Origin: JAZGDL01 sp036477795
Lineage (GTDB): Bacteria > Planctomycetota > Phycisphaerae > UBA1845
Direction of reading: 5' to 3'
NCBI GenBank assembly: GCA_036477795.1
Contig: JAZGDL010000560.1
Span: 1 to 8,736 of the forward strand
DNA length: 8,736 nt
In this document: positions 1 to 7,178 of the stretch, piece by piece
Position numbering within the stretch: position 1 is the stretch's first letter
How the letters are laid out: each line of letters starts with the position of its first letter
Translations under genes and position numbers: made by a program
Notes under the pieces: generated by a model
What the model saw: only the letters and a program-made list of their open reading frames with translations
What the model was told of the DNA's origin: nothing
Database searches by the model: none

Positions 1-3000
1 ACGGCATCGCCGACTGGTTCGAGAGCCACGATTGCAACGATCCCAACCGCAATTCCTGCCGCACCGGCACCGATCCCAACAACCCCGACTCCGACGGCGA
101 CGGCTGGAGCGATGGCTTCGAGGTCAAAATCTGGTGCGATCCCTGCTTCCCCAACCAGGATCTCAACGGCAACGGCGTCCCCGACGAGTGCGAGCAGCTC
201 CCCAAGTTCAGCCAGCGGCCCTGCGACTGTAACGGCGACGTCAACAAGGACGGGGTCATCGACGACTTCGACGTGGAGATCGTGACCAACTGTGTAAACG
301 CGAGAAGCTGCGCCGATTGCGTGAACTCTTGTGACGTTGATTGCAACAAGAGTGTCGATCAGGGCGATATAGACACCGTGATCTGTCTAGCTAGCGGTCT
401 TCCTCCGGAACGGTGCTGCCGGCCCGGTGAGGACTATCCTTCCGACCTTGACTGGAGGGACATGGTTCCCAATCAGGTTGTTGCCGACGACTTCGTTTCC
501 GACGGCCGGCCCATCACGTCCGTCCGCTGGTGGGGCAGCAACAGACGCAAGGACGCCGGTGATATTGAGGTGGACTTCTTCTCGGAGTCAAAGGCGACGG
601 TCGACATCAACACCCCATTGGGCTCGGAAACCATCACACTCATAGGTCCGACAACGGTCCACGTCTTTCTTGGGAGTCTGGGTGATAAGCAGCCCAACGG
701 CCTCGAGGACGTTTCGACAGAAATCGTCAGCATGGCACTGACCGGGAACAGCACCCTCCTTGGGCCGATCATCATGAGGGTCCGCCCGGTGACCAGCAAA
801 CCGTTCCAGCGATCGACAGGCCAGATCGAGGAAAAGACGAACGACATACCGGGTGTTGTGGAGCTTACGGGATATCCCGGCTTTGCTGGTATCGGGAGCG
901 CGTTGAGCTCTTTCGATGTGTTCTTCGAGATCGAGGTCTTGGATACCGGACTGATTCTCCACAACGAGGTGCCCAAGCACCAGGAGACTCAGATCACCGA
1001 AAAGCCGCCTGCCGAAGGCGAGGTCTACGAAAACCCCGATATCATCCGGCTCTTCGACGAGAACAACAACTTCTGGGGACAGGTGAAAAACGCGCGGCAC
1101 ACCCCGCGCCCGCGGCCGGTGCCAAAGGAGTGTGAGCAGCCGTTTAGCCCATGCCCCGACGGCAACCCTAATATTAACTGCATTTGCTTGTTCCGCCCCG
1201 ATGGGACAACAAACTGTGCTGATGCTAGTGAGGCGTTTGGTTGCGTTTTTGGGCAGTGTCGGTCCGACGACGAGTGCACGGAGCCCGATACGAAATGCTT
1301 CGTTGAGGATCCGGGCATCTCTGGCTGTTGCGCGCACAACTGCCCGGCGACTGCCGGCGCCGTTGCGCCTGACGATTCGGCCGGGGCGGTCAGCGTTCAC
1401 GCGCCGCAGCCGCCCAAGCCCTCGATCGACGTGGCGTTGATCCCGGCGCTCGGGACCGACGCCTTGGCCGCGACTCCCACAGGCGCCGACGGCCCACCGC
1501 AGATCCGGTTCGCCCAGGCCACGTGGGAGCAGATGGGGGCGTTTGATGCTGCCCATCCCGCGCCGGGTGCGCAGGTGGCCCCGTTCCCCAAGGCTCCCCC
1601 GCCTCAGGCGGCCGGTGGTGCCGGGGCGCCCGCAGGACAACAGGGCCGGTTGACCCCGGGTGATTCCGAAGGGGGCCCGCCGGCACCGTTGGCACCACCG
1701 CTCACCAACAGTTTCGCGGGGACGATCGACGACGGAACCTTCATTCCCCCCGACACCAATGGCGCAGTGGGGCTGACCTTCATCGCCGAAATGCTCAACA
1801 GCGGTTTCCAGGTGTTTGACCGAGGCGGCGGTGTGGTGGCACCACAGATAACGCATCAGGCGTTCTGGAGCAGCCTGGGGACACTCCCCGGGCAGCCGGC
1901 CAGCTTTGTGTTCGACCCCAAGACCCTTTACGATCAGTACACGGACCGCTTTGTGGTGACGGCGAGCGGGTGGGACGGCGGGCCCACTGCCTGGGTGCTG
2001 GTGGGGATTTCGCAAAGCAACACGCCGACCGGCCTGTGGAACCTGTTCGCCATTCAGGCCAGTATCAACGATGTCGCCGCGGGCGTCGATCACACCAATG
2101 ACTTCGCCGAGTTCCCCGGGCTGGGACTCGACCCCAACAATGTCATCGTGACCAACAACGTGTTCACCATGGCCGGCGCTTTCGTTCACTCAGACGTGTG
2201 GGTCATCAGCAAGGCGTCGATGATCGCCGGCGGCCCGCTGGTCCAAGGCGTGGATTACGCGCTGTTCCACGATCCATGCGGAACGGGCGGGTTTACGTTC
2301 CGGCCGTGCCATACGTTCGGTCAGAATCGCGCCAGCGCCGTGAATTACCTTGTCGACCAGGGATGGCTTGACTCGGCGACCACGATGCGCCGATTCCTTC
2401 GGATCAAATCGATTACCGGCGTGGGGGCGGCGGCGGCCCTCAACTGCCAGCGGGGCAACGATTGGATTGAGGTCAATGGGTACAACTTCAGCCAGCTCGA
2501 CGCACCGCAGCCGTTCTGCTCGGCGCTGATCAACACCAATGACACCCGCCTGCTCAACGCCGTCTTGTGGAAGGACACCATCTGGACAACGCACAGCGTC
2601 GGTGCCGGGGTGGTACCGCTTGGGGCGCTCCCAAGTAAGCCGGAGGTGGCGTGGTACGAAATCGATCCAGCGCAGAAGGGCGCGTTCCCCGGTGGCGTAC
2701 CGAACCAGCAGGGGCGGGTGTCCGACCCCGATCTGTACTACTACTACCCGTCCATCGCGGTCAACAAGGACCTGTGCGTGGCCCTGGGCTTCTCCGGTTC
2801 GGATGAAAACACGTTCGCCAGCGCCTACTACACGGCTCACGACCCGGCCGTCGATCTTCCGGGTGTGACCCAGGCGGTGAGCTTGCTCAAGGCTGGTGTC
2901 GATTCATATTTGAAGACGTTCCAAAGTCCCAGCCAGAGGAATCGGTGGGGCGACTACAGCATTACGGTGGTCGATCCGAGGGATCTCCACACCTTCTGGA

Positions 3001-5297
3001 CACTTCAGGAATATGCCGAGGAGCAGTTCCCACCCGCCGGTCCCCCGCCCTCGTTCTGTGAAAAGGACGCCGGTCGCTGGGGCACGTGGTGGGGCTCGTT
3101 CCAGTGCGAGAACTCGATCGACGGGTGGTTCATCAGCTTCCACGAGCCCTTGCAGAAGGATGATTCACAGAACGAGCCGCTGGCCCTCTACTACTGCGAC
3201 GTGAAAGTCGTGGACATCCAGCCGACCAAACTGCCGGACTGCCAGGACCACCAGGTCTACGAGTACTTCGTCGACTTGGATAGCTGCTGCCTGGTGCACG
3301 CCAACTTCGACAGCCGGACCGACCGGATACCCGCCATGAAGGACGCCTTCTACGAAGAGAAGCACCTGCAGTACCACATCGACATTCAGGCCGTGATCGG
3401 GGTCAAGTACACCCAGGACAAGGACACCGGCGAATGCATCGAGAAAAAGACCCGTAAGGGCGCCTTTGCCGACTTCTGGGGCTGGCACACGACCATCAAC
3501 GAGGAGGGCAGGAAGCCGGCCCTTCAGAGCTTTGTCAAGATGGGCCCGTTGGGTGAGTGGCTCTATGGGCCGTGGGTGAACGTCCAGCCCAAGTGCTCCT
3601 TCCCCAACATGGCCTTTGAGCTGTTGACCACCCAGCCTCCGACGCCCGGTGGGTGCTGCTTTACGTCGCGAGGGGCTTCCGTGTGCCGGGTCATGACACA
3701 AGAGGAGTGCGCGCTGAAGCCCAACAGCACTTTTCTGGGTTTCGACAATCCGTGCCCGGAGGGCCCGCAGGCGCAGCACGATGGCGTGGTGGTTACCCAC
3801 TTCACCTCACCGCCCCTGGCGTGCCATGGCGGGAGTGGAGGCCCCCTGCGGGGGAATGCGTGCATCGAGCATGACGGCCCGATCGTCCCGATCGACCCCT
3901 GGGTAACCTCGGAAGGGGGGCAGATGTGCCACCAATTTGGTATTGACCCGGACTCGCCCACCATCCCTGCCGACTTCTTTGAACCGGGTTCCGACCCCTT
4001 CGACGGACAGGTATGTCTTGAGAACGACACGCTTGGGCTTGTAACGCTTCCGGGGTACCCCGCCGACTTGGACTTCGGCCAGGCGGACACGCTTATCCAG
4101 CGGTCGAGCGATCCGTTCGACCGATGCGATCTGCCGGGGGCCGCTGAGGTCACCGTTGAGACCGAGATTGTCGCACTGAGCCTCAAGAGCGTAGTCCCGA
4201 TGACCGTGGTAGTGAGCGGCCAGGATACCACGTGGGACGTCAATGTGGACCTCTCCGCCGTCACACCGCCGCCGGGCTCGTTCACGGCGGTCAAGGAGCA
4301 TTGCAACGGCGGGACCTACACCTCCGAGCTGCACGTGCAGCCGAGATTCACGTTCACCAAAGTCAGTGGTCCGGGTATCCCGCTGGGCTCGGTTGCAGTG
4401 TTGGATACCGGTTTGGAAGGCATCCCCTTCGTCACGCTCACACAACCAGCCGTAGGCCAGCCGGACCCGCCGTGGACCAACGATCTGCAGCCAGAAGAAG
4501 TTTGGCAGTCTCCTGTCTGCACTGATGTCCACCCCAGTATGGAGGACCCCAACCCCACCAACGCTTGCGACTGCAACGTCAACGGGCAACGCGACAAGTG
4601 CGATATTGAGCAGGGTATTTCAGATGACAATATCGACAGCGATGGCAACCCCAACCCCGACGGCATCCCCGATGAGTGCCAGGAACCCTGCATCCCGCCG
4701 GATTTCATGGAGCCCGAAATGGGCGTTTCATTCTCCGACCGGGCCTGGGACGGCTTCATCGATGCTCGGCGTGAGAGCAACGACGGAACCGATGTCAACC
4801 AGGGCCTGGACACCATCACCATCGAGTTCACCACCGCTATGCAGAACGCGGACGGCACGCCGATCAGTGCGGCCGCCTTTTCGATCTCCGATACGGCTGG
4901 TACGCCTCCGGCGATCGTGAACGCCACCTCAGCCGACGGGGGCAAGACCGTCACCCTGGCGTTGAGCGACCACCTCACCTTGCAGCATTGGACCACCATC
5001 AGCTTCAACGGCAGAAGCGCGTGCAATGAAGACGGGTTCGCCGGGGAGATCGACATCGGGTTCCTGCCCTGCGACGTGAATCAGGACGGGAGATGCAACC
5101 CCCTCGATGTGACCAAGTTCCGCCAGTACGTCAACGACATCATCGAGCCGGACATCGGTATCGAGGACGATTACACGGACATCAATCGCAATGGGTCGAC
5201 TAACCCGCTGGACCTGACCGGATTGCGTCAGTTGGTGTTTGGCACCGGTCTCGCGACCAAGGTGTGGGCCGGCGAGGTACTGCCTGCGCAGCCGTAA
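1..5297 (+). CDS. Giant secreted multidomain protein with C-terminal dockerin (5'-partial)
   Basis: The frame (first full codon at base 3) is open from the window edge to TAA 5295-5297, 1764 residues, so the start lies upstream. Modules seen: TSP3/EF-hand acidic repeats (3-200); a dockerin-like pair rich in Cys (222-400); 'VADDF...WWGS' (480-540) running into an 'INTPLGSETI...HTPRP' domain (to about 1110); Cys-rich part (1125-1345); Ala/Pro linker (1345-1700); a beta-propeller-like domain with PPDTNGAVG (1746), NRWGDYS (2940) and FWTLQEYA (2994); a beta sandwich from WWGS (3087) through WGWHTT (about 3490); a GGCCF cysteine module (3648-3760); a beta domain (3800-4540); a CxCN/NPDGIPDEC module (4564-4683); an Ig-like domain (4710-5065); and a dockerin with loops DVNQDGRCNPLD (5073) and DINRNGSTNPLD (5178). 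Dockerins bind calcium and usually a cohesin. Extracellular or surface location is inferred because the signal peptide is outside the window. No catalytic motif was recognised; adhesion or scaffolding is as likely as an enzyme role. Confidence 0.9.
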   Translation, partial: GIADWFESHDCNDPNRNSCRTGTDPNNPDSDGDGWSDGFEVKIWCDPCFPNQDLNGNGVPDECEQLPKFSQRPCDCNGDVNKDGVIDDFDVEIVTNCVNARSCADCVNSCDVDCNKSVDQGDIDTVICLASGLPPERCCRPGEDYPSDLDWRDMVPNQVVADDFVSDGRPITSVRWWGSNRRKDAGDIEVDFFSESKATVDINTPLGSETITLIGPTTVHVFLGSLGDKQPNGLEDVSTEIVSMALTGNSTLLGPIIMRVRPVTSKPFQRSTGQIEEKTNDIPGVVELTGYPGFAGIGSALSSFDVFFEIEVLDTGLILHNEVPKHQETQITEKPPAEGEVYENPDIIRLFDENNNFWGQVKNARHTPRPRPVPKECEQPFSPCPDGNPNINCICLFRPDGTTNCADASEAFGCVFGQCRSDDECTEPDTKCFVEDPGISGCCAHNCPATAGAVAPDDSAGAVSVHAPQPPKPSIDVALIPALGTDALAATPTGADGPPQIRFAQATWEQMGAFDAAHPAPGAQVAPFPKAPPPQAAGGAGAPAGQQGRLTPGDSEGGPPAPLAPPLTNSFAGTIDDGTFIPPDTNGAVGLTFIAEMLNSGFQVFDRGGGVVAPQITHQAFWSSLGTLPGQPASFVFDPKTLYDQYTDRFVVTASGWDGGPTAWVLVGISQSNTPTGLWNLFAIQASINDVAAGVDHTNDFAEFPGLGLDPNNVIVTNNVFTMAGAFVHSDVWVISKASMIAGGPLVQGVDYALFHDPCGTGGFTFRPCHTFGQNRASAVNYLVDQGWLDSATTMRRFLRIKSITGVGAAAALNCQRGNDWIEVNGYNFSQLDAPQPFCSALINTNDTRLLNAVLWKDTIWTTHSVGAGVVPLGALPSKPEVAWYEIDPAQKGAFPGGVPNQQGRVSDPDLYYYYPSIAVNKDLCVALGFSGSDENTFASAYYTAHDPAVDLPGVTQAVSLLKAGVDSYLKTFQSPSQRNRWGDYSITVVDPRDLHTFWTLQEYAEEQFPPAGPPPSFCEKDAGRWGTWWGSFQCENSIDGWFISFHEPLQKDDSQNEPLALYYCDVKVVDIQPTKLPDCQDHQVYEYFVDLDSCCLVHANFDSRTDRIPAMKDAFYEEKHLQYHIDIQAVIGVKYTQDKDTGECIEKKTRKGAFADFWGWHTTINEEGRKPALQSFVKMGPLGEWLYGPWVNVQPKCSFPNMAFELLTTQPPTPGGCCFTSRGASVCRVMTQEECALKPNSTFLGFDNPCPEGPQAQHDGVVVTHFTSPPLACHGGSGGPLRGNACIEHDGPIVPIDPWVTSEGGQMCHQFGIDPDSPTIPADFFEPGSDPFDGQVCLENDTLGLVTLPGYPADLDFGQADTLIQRSSDPFDRCDLPGAAEVTVETEIVALSLKSVVPMTVVVSGQDTTWDVNVDLSAVTPPPGSFTAVKEHCNGGTYTSELHVQPRFTFTKVSGPGIPLGSVAVLDTGLEGIPFVTLTQPAVGQPDPPWTNDLQPEEVWQSPVCTDVHPSMEDPNPTNACDCNVNGQRDKCDIEQGISDDNIDSDGNPNPDGIPDECQEPCIPPDFMEPEMGVSFSDRAWDGFIDARRESNDGTDVNQGLDTITIEFTTAMQNADGTPISAAAFSISDTAGTPPAIVNATSADGGKTVTLALSDHLTLQHWTTISFNGRSACNEDGFAGEIDIGFLPCDVNQDGRCNPLDVTKFRQYVNDIIEPDIGIEDDYTDINRNGSTNPLDLTGLRQLVFGTGLATKVWAGEVLPAQP

Positions 5298-5313
5298 CGG
5301 CGCGACCGGGGAG

Positions 5314-5341
5314 TCAAGCGACGACTGCCTCGATCGCTTGA
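5314..5341. repeat. Short perfect inverted repeat after the giant gene
   Basis: Arms TCAAGCGA (5314-5321) and TCGCTTGA (5334-5341) pair perfectly over 8 bp with a 12-nt loop, starting 17 bp after the stop at 5297. No T-run follows, so by itself it is a weak terminator. It may protect the mRNA 3' end or work with the larger hairpin 22 bp further on. Confidence 0.45.
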
Positions 5342-5362
5342 AACACGTGATATACCAGCAAC

Positions 5363-5395
5363 GCGGGCCATCCGGAGCGGTTTCGGGTGGCCCGC
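5363..5395 (+). terminator. Probable terminator hairpin for the giant gene
   Basis: GCGGGCCATCC (5363-5373) pairs with GGGTGGCCCGC (5385-5395), 11 bp including one G-T wobble. The stem can extend inward with two more wobbles to about 15 bp and a 3-nt loop. It lies 66 bp after the stop at 5297 and is followed only by a short pyrimidine stretch (TTCCT), so it is not a textbook intrinsic terminator. It sits between the plus-strand gene and the oppositely oriented tRNA and could block transcription from either side. Confidence 0.5.
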
Positions 5396-5465
5396 TTCCT
5401 CACGGGCGCGGCTCGGATCGCGCGGAAACTAAACAGAACCAGTGTAGGCCGTTGCCGTATGAGAA

Positions 5466-5538
5466 TGGAGCCGAGCGGGCTCGAACCGCCGACCTCCTGG
5501 TTGCAAACCAGGCGCTCTCCCAATTGAGCTACGGCCCC
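5466..5538 (-). tRNA. tRNA-Ala (anticodon UGC)
   Basis: Read on the minus strand, all four arms fold. The acceptor GGGGCCG pairs with CGGCTCC, including the G3-U70 wobble that is the known identity element for alanyl-tRNA synthetase. The D arm is GCTC/GAGC. The anticodon arm is CCTGG/CCAGG with loop TTTGCAA, giving anticodon TGC. The T arm GGCGG/CCGCT closes the loop TTCGAGC. The length is 73 nt ending in discriminator A at 5466; the next bases are TTC, so the CCA tail is not encoded and must be added after transcription. It reads alanine GCN codons (mainly GCA/GCG). It stands alone, with no rRNA or second complete tRNA in the window. Confidence 0.96.
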
Positions 5539-5563
5539 GGAATATGAACTGACCGTACTGTGA

Positions 5564-5881
5564 CGCCGGCACGATGACGACATTGATTCGACGGCCATAG
5601 CCGCTACGTCGGACGCCACCGCCGGACTGGGCCCACCAGGACTCGAACAGCCTAGCGTAACCACCAGAAACCACAATACCTTACGTCAATCGCAAGATCA
5701 AGGCGGTGCAGAATCCGGTGCAGTTGACGCAGAAATCGGCGAAATCGACCCCGATTTGGCGTCGGTTGTCAGCACCTGGCCGACGCTGCCGAAAGCCGTC
5801 AAGGCCGGGATCATGGCGATCATCCGAGCGTGCGACGCAGACAGGGGTCACAGGCGATACGGCGATGACGAAGCGAGCTAA
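5564..5881 (+). pseudogene. Tail or remnant of a larger protein ('DPDLASVV..WPTLP' type)
   Basis: A frame with no start codon in a sensible place runs from just after the TGA at 5561 to TAA 5879-5881. Its last part, from 5741, reads EIDPDLASVVSTWPTLPKAV and continues KAGIMAIIRACD. It looks like a genuine small helical domain, not random translation. From memory, tails of this kind occur in planctomycete ORFs near recombinases or tRNAs; I could not verify this. The first part (5564-5735) is low-quality sequence and includes a stretch resembling an antisense tRNA 3' end. The end overlaps the next gene's ATG (5865) by 17 bp, which suggests translational coupling. It could be a decayed integrase C-terminus, a small gene with a non-ATG start, or the left border of a mobile island. 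Confidence 0.38.
5628..5650 (-). other. tRNA 3'-end-like remnant
   Basis: On the minus strand this reads CTG TTCGAGT CCTGG TGGGCCCA, which resembles a T-loop (TTCGAGT) followed by the 3' acceptor strand and discriminator A of a tRNA. The T-stem does not pair (only the closing G-C works), and no matching 5' half with an acceptor such as GGGCCCA is found upstream. It is therefore not a functional tRNA. It could be an attachment-site scar left by an element integrated into a tRNA gene, or chance. Confidence 0.22.
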
Positions 5882-6557
5882 GTCGGCGATCACCAAGCAG
5901 TCGGACGCCAAGGCCGCTGAGTGCAAGCTCAGACCGCAGCAACGAGGAGTACCCGGGGTGCGAAACAACCTGCCAACCAAGCGGGGAGAGGCTACTGACG
6001 GCGGCGAACTGGGATGCGTGGAAGACGCTACGCTCCCGGTCCAAGAGGAAGTTAATATGCTCAGGGACTCGCTTCCCAGTTTCATCTTGAACCGCATGCT
6101 CCCGATCGAAAACGACACGATGATCGTCGGGTGCAAGGAGCTCTTGGCTGAGACTGTAGACGGGGTCTCGCCCCGCGACCCGCTTGAGCGCATGCTGGTG
6201 CAACAGTTGTTGTGGTGCCAGCAGCGAGTGGCGCATCTCTCGATGCAGGCGTGCAAACCGGCAAACCTGAAGCAGCTCTGGACAATCAACGAGTTGGCCG
6301 ACCGGGCCATGAACAGCTACCGGCGCGGCATGCTGGCCCTACGGGAGTACCGGGCCCCACACCGTCAGGTGAACATTACCGCCGTCAAGCAGCTCAACCA
6401 GGCCGAGCAGCAGAACATCGTTCAGGCTGAGTCTCTGAATTCCAACAGCGAAAACGTGGCAAGCGAACAGGACGCCAATCATGGCTACCGAGAGGCAAAC
6501 CCAGGCCAACCGACGGAACCGAAGGCTCTGGAGGGGACACACCCCGGAAGGGCTTGA
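5865..6557 (+). CDS. Hypothetical helical protein, first of an overlapping gene pair
   Basis: The product is 230 residues from ATG 5865. I prefer this start to the ATG at 5709 because 5706-5864 in this frame encodes Arg/Ser-rich sequence with no domain character, while a different frame there carries the more protein-like tail described above. A weak AGG lies about 10 nt upstream of 5865. The first 60 residues are basic and low-complexity. The core (about 6055-6400) is helical and ordered: LPSFILNRMLP, then DPLERMLVQQLLWCQQRVAHL, then ELADRAMNSYRRGMLALREY. The rest is a polar Gln/Asn-rich tail. There is no signal peptide or membrane segment, so it should be cytoplasmic. I recall similar 'LWCxxRVAHL ... 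DRAMNxYRRxMLAL' proteins in planctomycetes beside small basic proteins like the next gene, but know no function. Confidence 0.72.
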   Translation: MTKRAKSAITKQSDAKAAECKLRPQQRGVPGVRNNLPTKRGEATDGGELGCVEDATLPVQEEVNMLRDSLPSFILNRMLPIENDTMIVGCKELLAETVDGVSPRDPLERMLVQQLLWCQQRVAHLSMQACKPANLKQLWTINELADRAMNSYRRGMLALREYRAPHRQVNITAVKQLNQAEQQNIVQAESLNSNSENVASEQDANHGYREANPGQPTEPKALEGTHPGRA

Positions 6558-6750
6558 ACGGTTGCGGGAAGCGGCACTGCGAAATCAGCCCTGGGCGAAG
6601 TCAACCGGGCCGCGGACCCCTGGCGGCAAAGCCCGGTCAAGCATGAATGCCCTTGTTCACGGCTGTCGGTCGGCGGAAGCGATCGGGAATCGGAAGAGGC
6701 TAAACGCCGCCCTGCGAGCCTTGCGGGAATTGCGTTATCTCGGGTTCTGA
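6481..6750 (+). CDS. Small basic protein with TGPRTPxGKARSSxNAxxHG motif
   Basis: This is an 89-residue protein from ATG 6481, with AGGA 8 nt upstream. It overlaps the preceding gene by 77 bp in another frame. Residues 17-37 read WRGHTPEGLERLREAALRN followed by QP. Residues 42-66 carry TGPRTPGGKARSSMNALVHG and then CRSAE. Arg/Lys content is high and no membrane segment is seen, which fits nucleic-acid binding. The 'HTPEG' and 'GPxTPxGKAxxxxNAxxHG' words occur in small proteins of mobile elements and phages in several phyla, and the first part loosely resembles NUMOD-like DNA-binding modules of homing endonucleases. That comparison is inference; no nuclease catalytic residues are present. Co-transcription with the upstream gene is very likely. 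Confidence 0.75.
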   Translation: MATERQTQANRRNRRLWRGHTPEGLERLREAALRNQPWAKSTGPRTPGGKARSSMNALVHGCRSAEAIGNRKRLNAALRALRELRYLGF

Positions 6751-6853
6751 TGCACAGTCCTCTTGGACCATGGCCGCAGACGAGGCAGCCCATGCACACC
6801 CCGTAGAATTGCCAGCATTGCGAATATTACCAGAGCTGGACCCAGCGGGTTAC

Positions 6854-6871
6854 GGGCCGTAGACGTGGTCG
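6854..6871. repeat. 18-bp direct repeat, copy 1
   Basis: GGGCCGTAGACGTGGTCG on the plus strand, identical to 7608-7625. This copy starts 17 nt beyond the stop of the minus-strand membrane-protein gene, within the 138-bp gap between two convergent genes (6751-6888). Apart from this copy and a short ACGGGCCGT palindrome I see nothing clear in that gap. Confidence 0.8.
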
Positions 6872-6888
6872 ATGGGGTGCATGGCGAG

Positions 6889-7176
6889 CTACTTTCGCAA
6901 AGAAAAAACCAGGGCGGAAGTGACGACCGCCATGGCCGCCCATCCTAGCAGCAACCGGGGTGCGTCCAACTTTACACCGAACCGCTTGGGATAACTCCCA
7001 TCAGAATAAGCTGGCGTCTTCGAGGGGTCGGGGGGTTGGAAGATCAAACCGTATCCAGCCGCCCTCTCCGAGTGGGTGAACTTGTCACGGTACGTATGAA
7101 TCCATGGCGGAACGAGTCCCGTTCCCAGAACTGCCGCGACACCGATCCAGAGGGCGATGAGTTGTTTCCGGTTCAT
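6889..7176 (-). CDS. Small two-helix membrane protein
   Basis: The product is 95 residues. An N-terminal hydrophobic helix (residues 6-22, ending in VPPW) and a C-terminal helix (about 75-92, followed by RK) flank a 50-residue polar segment that contains GYGLIFQPPDPS. The N-terminus is positively charged (MNRK), so both ends probably face the cytoplasm and the middle lies outside. Similar 'RKQL..LWIG......PPW ... GYGFIF' proteins are common as small uncharacterised membrane proteins; this is recollection, and no function is known. The ATG (7174-7176) is only 2 bp after the stop of the lipoprotein gene, so the two are almost certainly one transcript. There is no clear Shine-Dalgarno site, which fits coupling to the upstream gene. 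Confidence 0.82.
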   Translation of the reverse strand: MNRKQLIALWIGVAAVLGTGLVPPWIHTYRDKFTHSERAAGYGLIFQPPDPSKTPAYSDGSYPKRFGVKLDAPRLLLGWAAMAVVTSALVFSLRK

Positions 7177-7178
7177 GG

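Noticed and set aside
588..2189. Antisense open frame of 533 codons inside the giant gene
   Set aside because: It lies opposite a plus-strand frame with clear domains, has Arg/Gly/Val-rich composition with no recognisable module, and is the usual shadow in GC-rich DNA.
273..5297. GTG at 273 as start of the giant gene
   Set aside because: The frame is open to the window edge with convincing calcium-binding sequence before it, there is no RBS, and it would split an EF-hand loop.
5239..5547. Plus-strand 102-codon frame containing 'ERARTADLLVANQALSQLSYGPG'
   Set aside because: That phrase is the well-known false translation of the antisense strand of a tRNA; the tRNA-Ala at 5466-5538 explains it.
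5314..5676. Minus-strand frames of 120 and 81 codons across the tRNA
   Set aside because: They translate the tRNA itself (for example AQLGERLVCNQEVGGSSPLGS, a familiar tRNA artefact) and have no coding character elsewhere.
5706..5864. N-terminal extension of the 230-residue protein to an upstream start at 5706
   Set aside because: The added 53 residues are Arg/Ser/Pro-rich without structure, the start codon is a GTG with no RBS, and another frame there is more protein-like.
5681..6310. Minus-strand 209-codon frame
   Set aside because: It is opposite the ordered helical protein at 5865-6557, is Ser/Cys-rich and has no motif.
6485..6799. Minus-strand 104-codon frame starting MCMGCLVCGHG
   Set aside because: The CxxC-like start is attractive, but the rest is the antisense shadow of the 89-residue gene and there is no RBS.
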